Shown: positions 1 through 9,476, counted from the stretch's first letter. The stretch: DNA of 64,000 bases from Anaerolineae bacterium (GCA_020851635.1 JADZCJ010000144.1:1-64000); one strand, 5' to 3'. Notes: generated by a model from the letters alone, not told the origin. Translations and numbers: made by a program.

Positions 1-105
1 CGGACCTTCGATGAGCTCGTTGAAGCACTCAATCTGGCATTCCAATCCATTACGCCCGAAGATGCGCGCGCTTGGTTCGAACACTGCGGTTATCTTTCGC
101 CTTGA
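1..105 (+). CDS. IS630-like transposase, C-terminal end (partial)
   Basis: The first 35 codons are open from the window edge and end in TGA at 103-105. The translated tail contains ITPEDARAWFEHCGY, which resembles the C-terminal end of IS630/Tc1-type DDE transposases; the catalytic residues would lie outside the window. It overlaps by 16 bp the stop end of the transporter gene on the other strand, so the element may have inserted into or beside the 3' end of that gene. No terminal inverted repeat could be defined. The family call rests on a short tail and is tentative. Confidence 0.5.
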   Translation, partial: RTFDELVEALNLAFQSITPEDARAWFEHCGYLSP

Positions 106-728
106 GTCAAAGAGGAATTCGCTCTAGCCGCCAGAACACTTGCGCCGCGCGAGAACTGAGAAAGGAGGCGTCTGGACATGCCGCGGAGGATGACCCACAC
201 GACAACAAACGAAACTGCCTTGTCAAGGGGGTCCGAAACAAAGCCCTGAATGGTTGCGGCAGCAAGCAGATTTTGCCCGGTCGCCTGGGCTGCCGCGATA
301 ATCAAATCGGTCCCCGAACCTGTGATGCCCCCAAATACAAACGCCGTAATCGGGGCGGAAACCAGCGCGGCGATCACCCCGGTGAGCAGCCCCGCCACAA
401 TCGTCCAGATGATGTTTTTGAATGCGCCATAGGTCCCGGCAACTCCGGCGCAGATCCCAATGATAAACGCGGTGATCGCATACGGCGCGGCGGTCGGCGT
501 GCTAAAGATGATTGCCCAGATGATGTTCGACAATGCGCCCGTGATGGCGCCAGCCAGCGGTCCCGCCAAAACACCCACCAGCACGGTGCCAATCGAGTCC
601 AGGTAGATGGGCAATTTCAAGACATTTTGTACGATCTGGCCTGCGACGATATTGATGACGATGGCAGCCGGAATGAGCGCGAGCGTGATCGTGGTGAAAT
701 CTCTCTGGATTCGTTCGCTTACTGACAT
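90..728 (-). CDS. ECF-type transporter S component (substrate-binding membrane subunit)
   Basis: A 212-residue integral membrane protein with about five or six hydrophobic segments. It has the N-terminal pattern seen in ECF S components: a first helix, then LPIYLDSIGTVL, then Gly/Ala-rich helices. S components bind a vitamin or other small molecule in the membrane and hand it to a shared EcfT/EcfA module, which is not in this window. The substrate cannot be read from sequence. The gene follows the restriction enzyme gene by 16 bp on the same strand. Its last residues run into the transposase tail, so the hydrophilic C-terminus (about residues 185-212) may not be native. Confidence 0.65.
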   Translation of the reverse strand: MSVSERIQRDFTTITLALIPAAIVINIVAGQIVQNVLKLPIYLDSIGTVLVGVLAGPLAGAITGALSNIIWAIIFSTPTAAPYAITAFIIGICAGVAGTYGAFKNIIWTIVAGLLTGVIAALVSAPITAFVFGGITGSGTDLIIAAAQATGQNLLAAATIQGFVSDPLDKAVSFVVVWVILRGMSRRLLSQFSRGASVLAARANSSLTQGER

Positions 729-744
729 CAGCGCTCTCCTTTGA

Positions 745-1314
745 TTACTTTGCGATTCCCAGTATCAGAACGGGAATGTCAATGTTCGCAATACCTCGCT
801 GTTCAAGGTCCCATGTAAATTGCTCAAAATAAGCAACACCGGTTGACATTTCACGCGCAAACTCTTTGACAGGCACGATCTCGACTCCCGCGTCGATTAG
901 GTCCAAATTGTGAAAGATGGTCATTTTTGCGGCGACGTTGTAAACCATAAATGCGTATTTGCCGAACTGAACTTCGACTCCAAGCCGATTTTTCACGAAA
1001 TCCATTTCGCGATATCCGCTTTTGCTCTGCTTTGTCGGAGTGTAGCCAGAAACATAATATTTGTCCGAATAGGAGGAAGCGATTTTGTGCTTGGACCACC
1101 CGCGCGCGAAAAATAGTTCGCCAAATCTTTTGTTTAACGCGCGTGGAGAGTACAACATGCGCCCCGATTTCGTCTTCTCCAACCCGACTTTGCTTTTGAA
1201 ATTGGATGCATCCACCAGCTCGATAATTTCTCGCACCTGGGCGATTTCGCCGGGGTAGCCACTTTCCACTTTGGCTTTGCCGCCGTTGAACGAGTATTCT
1301 CCAACAACCCTCAT
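745..1314 (-). CDS. BglII-like type II restriction endonuclease
   Basis: A 189-residue protein that looks like the BglII endonuclease family, cutting DNA within a short palindrome unless the partner methylase has modified it. The key evidence is D105 followed nine residues later by E114-V115-Q116. This matches the spacing and identity of the known BglII active site (Asp84, Glu93-Val94-Gln95). The C-terminal part (VEIVPVKEF, then an FEQF..DLE..G stretch and IPVLILGI) also fits. The start codon overlaps the methylase stop by 4 bp (ATGA), so the pair is translationally coupled. Length is shorter than BglII (about 223 residues). Specificity is not proven; AGATCT or a relative is the simplest guess. 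Confidence 0.75.
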   Translation of the reverse strand: MRVVGEYSFNGGKAKVESGYPGEIAQVREIIELVDASNFKSKVGLEKTKSGRMLYSPRALNKRFGELFFARGWSKHKIASSYSDKYYVSGYTPTKQSKSGYREMDFVKNRLGVEVQFGKYAFMVYNVAAKMTIFHNLDLIDAGVEIVPVKEFAREMSTGVAYFEQFTWDLEQRGIANIDIPVLILGIAK

Positions 1315-2300
1315 TTGTATTTTGCCTTTTTCTCAAAGAGACGCGGCAATTGCGGTGTCTGCCACTCTGCCGGAACTTGCGCTACTTTTTCTTTTCCAGT
1401 CGGCACAAAGACAGGTTTTCCCATCGGCCGGGTAACAAGAGTACCCGCCCAGAGCGCGTTGATACGTTCAAGCGCCACCTCGAAATATTCGGGCTCCTTC
1501 TCGCTTCCCATCGCGCGACGATTATGCATTTGGGCTGCAATCAGAGAAGTCCCAACACCTGCATACGGGTCCAACACCCAATCATCTTCATCGGTCAATC
1601 CCAGCACACATCGTTCAGCCAGTTCGACAGGATACTGACATGGATGCAAAGTCTTTTCAGGATGATTCGCTTTTACATTTGGAATATCCCAAAGCGCTTG
1701 TTCCCAATCCCTCAGCAGAATTTCCCAGACATCTGAGGGGTTTTTGCCGTTCGGGTTCCCCGATGGTTTGCCTTTGTTGGGTCCTTTGAAATGTCTCTTG
1801 CCGGGATATTTGGACGGAACACGGACCGGATCAAGATTAAACACATATTCATCACTCTTGGTGAACCACAAGATTGTCTCATAGCGTCCCGAGAATCGTC
1901 TAGAGGCATGCAAGCCATGTCCGAAATGCCAGACAATGCGATTCCGCAATCGCAAACCGAGATCTTTAAAGATCTGATAGTACAGAATATCCAACGGAAA
2001 CACTTCGCCAGCGGCCACAAAATTGCCAACCTGCCAACAGATGCTCCCGCTCTTTTTCAGGACACGCGCAAGCTCCGCAATGATTGGCTTTTGCCCTTTC
2101 AGATACTTTTCGATAGAGACGCGGTCCTCATACGCCTTGCCCAAATTGTAGGGCGGCGAGGTGATCACGAGCTGGACTGTCTCGTCCGGCAAAGTTTTCA
2201 GCAAGGCGGCCGCATCGCCATTTACAAGCACAACTGCTGAATCAGACGAATAATGGTTGTCAATGGACCGGGTGGTTTGGAACAGGGGCATGTTCTTCAT
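1311..2300 (-). CDS. DNA methyltransferase of the BglII-like system (TSPPY type, beta class)
   Basis: Protects host DNA from the adjacent endonuclease by S-adenosylmethionine-dependent base methylation. Catalytic motif TSPPY is at residues 47-51, a motif X-like HPEKTLHPCQYP stretch near 213-224, and the SAM-binding DPYAGVG at 244-250. Having the catalytic motif before the SAM motif defines the beta class, and TSPPY (rather than DPPY) suggests N4-cytosine methylation, as in M.BglII. I chose the ATG at 2300 (329 residues), which lies just past the Rel stop at 2305; an in-frame ATG at 2336 inside the rel gene is less likely. The coding sequence itself contains two AGATCT sites. Confidence 0.85.
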   Translation of the reverse strand: MKNMPLFQTTRSIDNHYSSDSAVVLVNGDAAALLKTLPDETVQLVITSPPYNLGKAYEDRVSIEKYLKGQKPIIAELARVLKKSGSICWQVGNFVAAGEVFPLDILYYQIFKDLGLRLRNRIVWHFGHGLHASRRFSGRYETILWFTKSDEYVFNLDPVRVPSKYPGKRHFKGPNKGKPSGNPNGKNPSDVWEILLRDWEQALWDIPNVKANHPEKTLHPCQYPVELAERCVLGLTDEDDWVLDPYAGVGTSLIAAQMHNRRAMGSEKEPEYFEVALERINALWAGTLVTRPMGKPVFVPTGKEKVAQVPAEWQTPQLPRLFEKKAKYK

Positions 2301-2304
2301 AGCT

Positions 2305-4458
2305 TTATCCGGAAACTCGTTTTGCGTCCAGCACATTCGGCAGACGTTCGATCTTGTTCAAAATCCGCGACAGCTGGTTGGCATTCCCGATTTCCAACGT
2401 CGCGGTGACGAGCGCGGTGTTGTCACGGCGCGATTTGCTGTTCACCGAGCTCATATTCACATTCTCTTCGGCGACGACACCCGACAAGTCACGCAACAAC
2501 CCCGAACGGTCAAAGGCGCGCACTTCGATGGTCACCGGATAGACCTGCTCCTGCTTCATCCCTTTCCACGTCAGCGCGATCCACCGCCCCCCTCCCCCCT
2601 CATGATCAATCACATTTTTGCAGTCGCGACGATGAATCGCGATACCCCTGCCGTGTGAAATATAGCCGATAATCTGTTCGCCCGGGACAGGGCGACAGCA
2701 TTGTGCCACACGCGTCAGCAGGTTGCCGACGCCGCCGATTTCCAAGCCGACATCCGTTTTTGGTTTGGGGCGGGGCTTGAGTTCGGGGAGCGGCTCTTGG
2801 GGCACCGGCTGCGCGTTTTTTGTCTGTTCCGCTTCCAGCAGCTTAACCCCTATCGCCTGCAGTCCGATGTCCGCATAGCCGATTGCTTCGGCGAGTTCGT
2901 CCACGCCGGTATAGCCAAAGAGTTTGGCGATGTCGTCCAGATTCTTGTTTGCCAACCCAAGACGGTGCAGTTCTTTTTCCAACAGCGTGCGTCCTTCGAT
3001 GCGCGCCACCTCGCGTTCCTGCTTGCGAAAATACTGTCGAATTTTCTCTTTGGCGCGCGCCGTGTGCACGAGACCGAGCGATGGATTGAGCCAATCGCGC
3101 GAGGGACCTCCCTTTTTTGCGGTGAGGATCTCGACGCGGTCGCCCGTCGCGAGCGGCGTCTCGAGCGCAACCAGCTTGCCGTTCACTTTGGCGCCGCGAC
3201 AGCGGTTGCCGACCTCGGTGTGGATGTGATATGCAAAATCAATCGGAGTCGCGCCGGTCGCCATTTCGATGATCTGACCCTTGGGCGTAAAGACATAGAC
3301 CTGATCGCGAAAAATGTCGGTTTTGAGCGCGTTCACAAAATCGCTCGCCGTCGTCACTTCGGCGCGCCATTCCTGCAGCTGGTGCAGCCAATTAATTTTT
3401 TCCTCGAGTTTGGGGTCGCGCTTGCCGCCCGGCTCTTTGTAACGCCAATGCGCCGCAACGCCATACTCTGCAATCTGGTGCATTGCGCGAGTGCGAATTT
3501 GGACCTCGAGCGCTTTGCCGCCCGGACCGATCACAGCCGTGTGCAAGGACTGGTATCCGTTCTCTTTGGGTTTGGCAATGTAATCGTCAAACTCGCCGGG
3601 AATCGGCGTCCACAGAGAATGCACAATGCCCAACACAAGATAACACTGTCCCGGATCATCCACCAGACAGCGAATCGCGCGAATGTCGTAAATGTGCGAG
3701 AGGTCGCGTTGTTTGGCGCGCGCTTTTCGATATATGGAAAAGATGTGCTTGGGTCGCCCGCTAATCTCCGCCTTGACCCCCTCTTTTGCCAGCCGCTCGC
3801 GCAGCAGCGTGACCGCCTGACCGATATACGAGTAGCGATCATCGGTGTCATCCGCCAAAAATTCTTCAATCTCGGCAAATTCATCGGGTTCGAGATATTT
3901 GAGCGACAGGTCCTCGAGCTCGCGGCGAATGTTATAGATCCCGAGACGATTGGCAAGCGGTGCAAAAATCTCGAGTGTCTCGCGCGCAATCTTGACCTGT
4001 TTATCGCGGCTGAGCGAGGATAGAGTCCGCATGTTGTGGAGCCGATCGGCGAGCTTGATCAAGACGACGCGAATATCTTCTGCCATGGCAAGAAACATCT
4101 TGCGGAGCGACTCGGCTTCGACCTGCTCTGTGCCATAGCGCAGCTGCGAAAGTTTGGTGACGCCATCCACCAACTGGGCGACGTCGTCCCCGAATTGGGC
4201 GCGGATTTCGTCTATCGTGACAGCCGTGTCTTCAAGGACATCATGCAATAACGCCGCCACAATTGTATCCTCGTCCATATACAAATCGGCGAGGATTCTG
4301 GCAGTGGCAACCGGGTGCGTGACATAGGGTTCGCCCGACGCGCGCGTTTGACCCCTGTGCGCTTCGGCCGCCAGCGCATAGGCGCGTTCGATTCGCCCGG
4401 TATCAATTTCCGGATTATACGATTTGACGAACGCCACCAGCAATTCAGGATCAATCAT
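2305..4458 (-). CDS. rel: Bifunctional (p)ppGpp synthetase/hydrolase (Rel/SpoT)
   Basis: Makes and degrades the stringent-response alarmone. The 717 residues carry the full family layout: HD hydrolase (HPVATARILADL, then LLHDVLEDT and KLADRLHNMRTL), nucleotidyltransferase synthetase (HIFSIYRKAR, then FDDYIAKPKENGYQSLHTAV), TGS domain (VYVFTPKGQ, then PIDFAYHIHTEVG) and a C-terminal ACT domain (VTIEVRAFDRSGLLRDLSGV). Hydrolase residues look intact, so it is probably bifunctional. The ATG at 4458 (MIDPELLVAF) gives the usual family length; longer readings into the upstream gene lack homology. The restriction-modification genes follow directly and may be read through from this gene. Confidence 0.95.
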   Translation of the reverse strand: MIDPELLVAFVKSYNPEIDTGRIERAYALAAEAHRGQTRASGEPYVTHPVATARILADLYMDEDTIVAALLHDVLEDTAVTIDEIRAQFGDDVAQLVDGVTKLSQLRYGTEQVEAESLRKMFLAMAEDIRVVLIKLADRLHNMRTLSSLSRDKQVKIARETLEIFAPLANRLGIYNIRRELEDLSLKYLEPDEFAEIEEFLADDTDDRYSYIGQAVTLLRERLAKEGVKAEISGRPKHIFSIYRKARAKQRDLSHIYDIRAIRCLVDDPGQCYLVLGIVHSLWTPIPGEFDDYIAKPKENGYQSLHTAVIGPGGKALEVQIRTRAMHQIAEYGVAAHWRYKEPGGKRDPKLEEKINWLHQLQEWRAEVTTASDFVNALKTDIFRDQVYVFTPKGQIIEMATGATPIDFAYHIHTEVGNRCRGAKVNGKLVALETPLATGDRVEILTAKKGGPSRDWLNPSLGLVHTARAKEKIRQYFRKQEREVARIEGRTLLEKELHRLGLANKNLDDIAKLFGYTGVDELAEAIGYADIGLQAIGVKLLEAEQTKNAQPVPQEPLPELKPRPKPKTDVGLEIGGVGNLLTRVAQCCRPVPGEQIIGYISHGRGIAIHRRDCKNVIDHEGGGGRWIALTWKGMKQEQVYPVTIEVRAFDRSGLLRDLSGVVAEENVNMSSVNSKSRRDNTALVTATLEIGNANQLSRILNKIERLPNVLDAKRVSG

Positions 4459-4550
4459 ATGATAGCCAGAGATTTTACATGTCCGCTCGGCTTTTGTAAA
4501 GGAAAAACCACTTTTTCCGCGAACCAAAAAACGAGCGGATTTTTTGGTGA

Positions 4551-4578
4551 TTGACACGCCAATCGGACGCGATACACT
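4551..4578 (+). promoter_or_regulatory. Sigma-70-type promoter for the lipoprotein gene, apparently leaderless
   Basis: A perfect TTGACA (4551-4556) and TACACT (4573-4578) are separated by 16 bp. Only 6 bases separate the -10 box from the ATG at 4585, so transcription should begin at or next to the start codon. No Shine-Dalgarno sequence is present. Confidence 0.75.
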
Positions 4579-4584
4579 CGAAAC

Positions 4585-5628
4585 ATGCGCCTCTTGTTTC
4601 CGCTTGTGCTCACTCTTGTGCTGGTTTCGGGCTGTCTGGCGACACCGACACCGACGCCGATTGCCGTATTTCAGTATCCCGCCACGTGGACCCCCGCGCC
4701 CACACCGACGTTCACGCCCCGTCCCCCAACCGCCACGCTGGTGATCCAACGGACCCCGGGCGCGGCACAAACCCGAGACCCCAACCTGCGAATCCTGCCG
4801 GACACGCCGCGCAGCCGCGTCGGGCTCTGGATGGACGTCTCGGCGCAAACACCTCCAGTCCTTGAAGAGCTGATTGGGCGCGCCCAGCTGATTGTGACGG
4901 ACAACACCGCCGCATTTTCACCCGCGCCGGGGGCAACAGTGTTTCTGGCAACGGACACACCGTCGACCGCATCCGAAGCTCTCAACCCCGTCTTTGCCGG
5001 AATTGTTTTGACGCCAACCGCAGCGACGGACATTGGCGCGGTGCGCGCGGCGATTGCGCCGAAACTACTCATCGCCAACATGTCTGTGACAGAGACGCTG
5101 GAGAGCGAGTTGGAACCACCAATAGATGGTGTGCGGCTCGAGGACTTTCTTACCGAACCCGAATCGCCGCTCTCGCAGATGCCCAACCAAGCGCGCTGGC
5201 TCCGCGATCTTGACGCGCTAGCCAAGTTGTCGTCCAATCCAAATTTGCTGGTCCTGACCTCGACCCGTTTGGGGACGGATGCGGGCGACGGGTCTGTGGA
5301 TGCTGACCAATGGCTGCGGTTCGCGCTCGGCTCGTTTCTGCTTGCAGCGAATGGAACGCACAGTTTTTTCGGCATGGCAAGCGCGCTCACTCCGCAAACG
5401 ATGGATTCGTCGCTCTATGGTTTGCAAATCGGCAGTCCGCTCGGCGGACCCTTTCAACAGACGGGGGTGTATCAGCGAAGGTTTACACAGGGGCTGGTTT
5501 TGGTGAACCCGACGAATGAAGCGCGGGCGATAACCTTGTCGCGCAATTATGTGGATGGGTTCGGGACGCGCTATGACAGCGTCAAGATGGAGCCGCACAC
5601 GGGGATGATTCTGTTGGAAACAGAATAG
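4585..5628 (+). CDS. Secreted lipoprotein, possibly glycoside-hydrolase-like
   Basis: A 347-residue exported protein. The signal peptide ends in a lipobox (LVSGC, Cys17), followed by a Pro/Thr-rich spacer (about residues 20-55). The rest alternates hydrophobic strands and helices. Its end (GSFLLAANGTHSFFG, then YQRRFTQGLVLVNPT) recalls the end of TIM-barrel proteins of the putative glycosyl-hydrolase GHL15 type, where a small beta domain follows the barrel. No catalytic acid pair could be assigned, so enzymatic function is only a suggestion. The gene stands alone between the divergent rel promoter region and a strong terminator. Confidence 0.55.
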   Translation: MRLLFPLVLTLVLVSGCLATPTPTPIAVFQYPATWTPAPTPTFTPRPPTATLVIQRTPGAAQTRDPNLRILPDTPRSRVGLWMDVSAQTPPVLEELIGRAQLIVTDNTAAFSPAPGATVFLATDTPSTASEALNPVFAGIVLTPTAATDIGAVRAAIAPKLLIANMSVTETLESELEPPIDGVRLEDFLTEPESPLSQMPNQARWLRDLDALAKLSSNPNLLVLTSTRLGTDAGDGSVDADQWLRFALGSFLLAANGTHSFFGMASALTPQTMDSSLYGLQIGSPLGGPFQQTGVYQRRFTQGLVLVNPTNEARAITLSRNYVDGFGTRYDSVKMEPHTGMILLETE

Positions 5629-5660
5629 TATTCCGGGGGATATGAGAGTCCACTCATCCA

Positions 5661-5690
5661 CGACACGGCGGCGCCGGTGCCGCCGTGTCG
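5661..5690. terminator. Bidirectional hairpin terminator between convergent genes
   Basis: A perfect 12-bp stem (5661-5672 with 5679-5690) and 6-base loop lie between the stops of the lipoprotein gene and pgk. The stem is GC-rich, with CTTGATT after it on plus and no long U-run, so terminator strength comes mainly from the stem. Confidence 0.75.
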
Positions 5691-5701
5691 CTTGATTAAC
5701 T

Positions 5702-6880
5702 CTATTTGTCTTGCAGAGCTTGGATTCCGGGGAGCGGGCGCCCCTCCATGAATTCCAAACTCGCTCCCCCGCCGGTCGAGACGTGCGACATCTTGTCGGC
5801 TACACCCGCCATTTCGACCGCTGAGGCGGAATCACCGCCGCCAATGACCGTGATGGCATCGGGTAATTGGGCGAGATATTTGGCAATCGCAAGCGTGCCC
5901 GTGGCGAATTTTGGAAATTCAAACACGCCCATCGGTCCGTTCCACACGACCGTCTTGGCGTCCTTGAGGTAGGTCTCGAACAGTTTGATGCTTTCAGGAC
6001 CCACGTCGAGAATCCGCCATCCGTCAGGAACGCTTTGAACATCCACCATCCGAGATTCTGCATCTGCCGCGAATCTATCGGCAATCGTCCAATCAACAGG
6101 GAACACGAGTTTCCCCTTGCCCGCATCCATTAGTTCGCGGGCGACATCGAGTTTGTCGTCTTCCGCCAGTGAGTCACCAACCGGATACCCTGCCGCTTTG
6201 GCAAATGTGTTTGCCATGCCGCCGCCGATGAGAATCTTGTCCACCTTGGGCAGGAGATTCTTGATCACGCCTATCTTGTCGCCGATTTTTGCGCCGCCGA
6301 GGATTGCGATATACGGGTGCTTGGGGTTGTTGAGCGCGCCGTCGAGATAGTTCAGCTCTTCTTCCATCAGGAACCCTGCGACGGCAGGCAGATAATCCGC
6401 CACGCCGCGCGTCGAAGCATGGGCGCGATGTGCGCTGCCGAACGCGTCATTTACATACAGGTCGCCGAGCCGCGACAGTTCGCGCGCAAATGCAGGGTCG
6501 TTCTTTTCTTCTTCGGGATAAAAGCGAACGTTTTCGAGCAGCAACACCTCACCCGGCTTGAGCGCTTGTGCCTGTCTCAAGACCGCATCGCCAATGACAT
6601 CGTCCGCCATCTGGACCGGGCGGCCCAGCAGCTCTTGCAGGCGCGCGGCAACCGGCTTGAGCGAGTATTTCTCTTCTTTGTTTTTGGGGCGTCCCAGGTG
6701 CGACATGAGCACCAGAGACGCGCCGTGATCCAGGAGATATTGAAGCGTGGGCAGCGATTCACGAATGCGGCGGTCGTCAGTAATGTGCCCATCCTTTTTG
6801 TCCTGAGGCACATTAAAGTCTACGCGCACCAGCACGCGCTTGCCTTGTACGTCAACATCCCGAATAGTCTTTTTTTCCAT
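5702..6880 (-). CDS. pgk: Phosphoglycerate kinase
   Basis: Cytoplasmic glycolytic enzyme converting 1,3-bisphosphoglycerate and ADP to 3-phosphoglycerate and ATP. All 392 residues align with the family: substrate-binding VRVDFNVPQ near residue 18, SHLGRP near 60, [12 protein letters not shown] near 113, the [11 protein letters not shown] hinge region, and the nucleotide-binding [11 protein letters not shown] followed by [10 protein letters not shown] near the end. The start is supported by AAAGG about 7 bases upstream of the ATG. It follows gap by 10 bp and is surely co-transcribed with it. Confidence 0.98.
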   Translation of the reverse strand: MEKKTIRDVDVQGKRVLVRVDFNVPQDKKDGHITDDRRIRESLPTLQYLLDHGASLVLMSHLGRPKNKEEKYSLKPVAARLQELLGRPVQMADDVIGDAVLRQAQALKPGEVLLLENVRFYPEEEKNDPAFARELSRLGDLYVNDAFGSAHRAHASTRGVADYLPAVAGFLMEEELNYLDGALNNPKHPYIAILGGAKIGDKIGVIKNLLPKVDKILIGGGMANTFAKAAGYPVGDSLAEDDKLDVARELMDAGKGKLVFPVDWTIADRFAADAESRMVDVQSVPDGWRILDVGPESIKLFETYLKDAKTVVWNGPMGVFEFPKFATGTLAIAKYLAQLPDAITVIGGGDSASAVEMAGVADKMSHVSTGGGASLEFMEGRPLPGIQALQDK

Positions 6881-6890
6881 ACGCAGACCT

Positions 6891-7898
6891 TTACAGCCCC
6901 TTGTCTGCCATCATTTTGGTAAGGTCGGCAACGCGGCTGGAATAGCCCCATTCATTGTCATACCACGTAACCACTTTGAACAAGTTGCCGCCGATCACCA
7001 TGGTCAATTCGGCATCCACAATCGTAGAGCGCGGGTCGCCTTTATAGTCGCTGGATACGAGCGGTTCCTGGCTGTATCCGAGAATCCCCTTCATGGAACC
7101 TTCGGACGCGGCTTTGAACGCGGCATTCAATTCTTCGGCTGTGGCGTCGCGTTTCAGATTGCCCACCAGGTCAATGATCGAAACGGTTGAGACAGGCACA
7201 CGCAGGGAAAAGCCGTGAAATTTGCCCTTGAGTTCGGGCATGGTGAGCGCCACCGCTTTTGCCGCGCCCGTGGTGGTCGGAATAATGTTCATGGCGGCGG
7301 CGCGGGCGCGACGCCAGTCTTTGTGCACTACATCCAAAATCTTTTGGTCGTTGGTGTAGGCATGCACAGTCGTCATGAGCGCCTTTTCGATGCCGAAATT
7401 GTCTTCCAGAATTTTGGCAACGGGAGCAAGTCCATTTGTCGTACAAGATGCGTTCGAGACAATGAAATGCTTGGCGGGGTCGTATTTGTCCTCGTTCACG
7501 CCGAGCACAACCGTAATGTCCTCGCCCTTGGCGGGCGCGCTGATGAGGACCCGCTTGGCGCCGGCAGTAATGTGCGCCCTGGCTTTGTCCGCGTCCGTGA
7601 AAAGACCCGTGGACTCGATGACCAATTCCACACCCAGGTCCTTCCACGGCAATTTTGCCGGGTCCTTTTCTTTTAGGACCTTGATCTTGTCGCCATCAAT
7701 GACAATGTTATCTCCATCCACCTCGACGGTGCCCGGATATTTTCCATAGTTGGTGTCATACTTGAACAGATGCGCGTTTTCCTCGGGTGAGGCTAAATCG
7801 TTGACCGCGACAATGTCAATATCCTTGTATGTTTGTTTGATTGCCTTGGTCACCTGCCGACCGATGCGTCCGAAACCGTTAATACCGATGCGTGCCAT
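6891..7898 (-). CDS. gap: Glyceraldehyde-3-phosphate dehydrogenase (NAD-type)
   Basis: Oxidises glyceraldehyde-3-phosphate to 1,3-bisphosphoglycerate. The Rossmann motif NGFGRIGRQ opens the protein. Asp34 at the end of the second strand favours NAD over NADP. Catalytic Cys152 sits in SNASCTTN and His179 in TTVHAYT; the C-terminal [12 protein letters not shown] is typical. Length 335 is standard. AAGGAG lies 8 bases before the ATG. Gene order yvcK-gap-pgk places it with its metabolic partner and a carbon-flux regulator. Confidence 0.98.
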   Translation of the reverse strand: MARIGINGFGRIGRQVTKAIKQTYKDIDIVAVNDLASPEENAHLFKYDTNYGKYPGTVEVDGDNIVIDGDKIKVLKEKDPAKLPWKDLGVELVIESTGLFTDADKARAHITAGAKRVLISAPAKGEDITVVLGVNEDKYDPAKHFIVSNASCTTNGLAPVAKILEDNFGIEKALMTTVHAYTNDQKILDVVHKDWRRARAAAMNIIPTTTGAAKAVALTMPELKGKFHGFSLRVPVSTVSIIDLVGNLKRDATAEELNAAFKAASEGSMKGILGYSQEPLVSSDYKGDPRSTIVDAELTMVIGGNLFKVVTWYDNEWGYSSRVADLTKMMADKGL

Positions 7899-8021
7899 TT
7901 TTGTTGCTCCTTAAAGTTGATAACGCAGAGAAAACGTCTGCGGGTGTTACCCTCGAGTCGCGCAAGCCGCAGTTTGGCGAACGAACCCGACTCGCGTGCT
8001 ATTACTTGTTCGACAATTTCA

Positions 8022-9476
8022 TCATGTTGTTGCACTGGTCTCGAAAGTGCGGTTCGGACTCGAAAAAGACGGGTCCCGGCGACCGCGCTTGGTCCGCTCC
8101 GCATACCAGCGCACCACACTCCGCGCCAGCTTTTCCGAGTCATGCCGCCAGGGGCGTTCGTTATCCACCACATCCGCAAACGTATATGGAACAGCTGCCG
8201 TCGTGTTCGCGTCCTTGATATATCCAACGGGCGCGGTGGGCACGTCCGTGACGCCATTTCCGTTCGTATTCGGCGCGATCGGCGCGGCGCGCGGTTTTAC
8301 AAACTCTATTTCCGCCTGCGGAGGCAGTTTGTGTGAAACGTTGCTGTTGACCAGAACTCCGTCCGGCGTCAGCCCGTCACAGTGCAGAGAGAGCGCGCTC
8401 AAATAGTCCTCGACTGCGTATCCGTCCGTCTCGCCTTTTTCGGTCGCAACATTTGCCACATACAATTTTAGCGCGGGCGAAACGGCAAAGGCGGCGGAGA
8501 GGTCCTGCACCAAGAGATTCGGCAGCAGACTGGTGTAGAGACTGCCCGGTCCGAGGACGATCAATTCGGCATCGAGGAGCGCGCGGATGGCGCCCGGATA
8601 AGCGGGCACATTCTCGGGTTCGAGATAGACGCGCTCGACGGGCTGTCCGAACTTGGCGATCTGTGATTCGCCCATGACACGGGCGGGGGTGGATTCGTGC
8701 GTGCCGCGCACTTCTGCCCAGAGCGTCACGTTTTCGAGTGTGCTGGGCAAAATGCGCCCGCGCACGGCGAGCACGCGCGAAGATTCGAGCAGGGCGCGTT
8801 CCGAATTGCCCGTGACGCCTGCCATTGCGGCGATAAAGAGATTGCCAAAGGCATGACCGCCGAGACCCGTGTTCTTGGGAAAGCGATATTCGAGCAAGCG
8901 CGCCATGAGCGGCTCGGAATCTGCGAGCGCAGCGATGCATTGACGAAAATCTCCCGGTGGCAACACGCCCAGTTCGGTGCGAAGCGTGCCCGAGCTGCCG
9001 CCGTCGTCCGCCACCGTGATGATGGCAGTGAGATTGTCGGAATAGTTTTTTAGCCCGCGCAGCAGGGTGGACATGCCTGTGCCGCCGCCGATGCAGACAA
9101 TTTTCAAGCCGCGCTGACGCATGCGTTTGCGATAGAGATTTTCGACGAGCGAGGCGGGGCGCGCGGGAACTCCGGCGAGCAGAGCTTGGTTCAATTTATA
9201 GAGGGCAAACCCCACGACGCCGATGCCGACGGCCCCAAACAAGAGCGCGCGCAGGGCGCGGGGCAGGAACTGCAGGGTGAGATAATAGACAAAATCGGGA
9301 AACGGCTGTTCGCGATATACTTCAACCAAAAAATAGGCGACACCGAGCGAAAGAAAGGTGATGCCCGCAAGCAACAGCACCAGCCAGCGCTTGACGCCGA
9401 TGCCAACATAGAGCCATTTCCACGCCGAAGAACGCGCGGGAGAGTAACGGCGGAGCGATTGCAGAATGCGCGACAT
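8022..9476 (-). CDS. yvcK: Gluconeogenesis factor-like protein YvcK (CofD fold) with membrane anchor
   Basis: YvcK proteins bind UDP-sugars and influence central carbon flux and cell-wall synthesis. The family core starts near residue 125 with KIVCIGGGTGMSTLLRGLK, continues with ITVADDGGSSGTLR and LPPGDFRQC, and includes GHAFGNLFIAA and VLGPGSLYTSLLPNL. The N-terminal 120 residues add two hydrophobic segments (about 28-52 and 65-92), so this is a membrane-attached form, longer (484 residues) than the soluble Bacillus protein. The ATG at 9476 is chosen over an upstream start because an extended -10 (TGC-TATAAT) lies at 9492-9497. Confidence 0.88.
   Translation of the reverse strand: MSRILQSLRRYSPARSSAWKWLYVGIGVKRWLVLLLAGITFLSLGVAYFLVEVYREQPFPDFVYYLTLQFLPRALRALLFGAVGIGVVGFALYKLNQALLAGVPARPASLVENLYRKRMRQRGLKIVCIGGGTGMSTLLRGLKNYSDNLTAIITVADDGGSSGTLRTELGVLPPGDFRQCIAALADSEPLMARLLEYRFPKNTGLGGHAFGNLFIAAMAGVTGNSERALLESSRVLAVRGRILPSTLENVTLWAEVRGTHESTPARVMGESQIAKFGQPVERVYLEPENVPAYPGAIRALLDAELIVLGPGSLYTSLLPNLLVQDLSAAFAVSPALKLYVANVATEKGETDGYAVEDYLSALSLHCDGLTPDGVLVNSNVSHKLPPQAEIEFVKPRAAPIAPNTNGNGVTDVPTAPVGYIKDANTTAAVPYTFADVVDNERPWRHDSEKLARSVVRWYAERTKRGRRDPSFSSPNRTFETSATT

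Noticed and set aside
2701-4023. Open frame of 440 codons on plus opposite rel
   Set aside because: It lies entirely within the conserved rel coding sequence on the other strand. Its translation is rich in Arg/Gln and has no domain pattern; it is a by-product of GC-rich codon usage.
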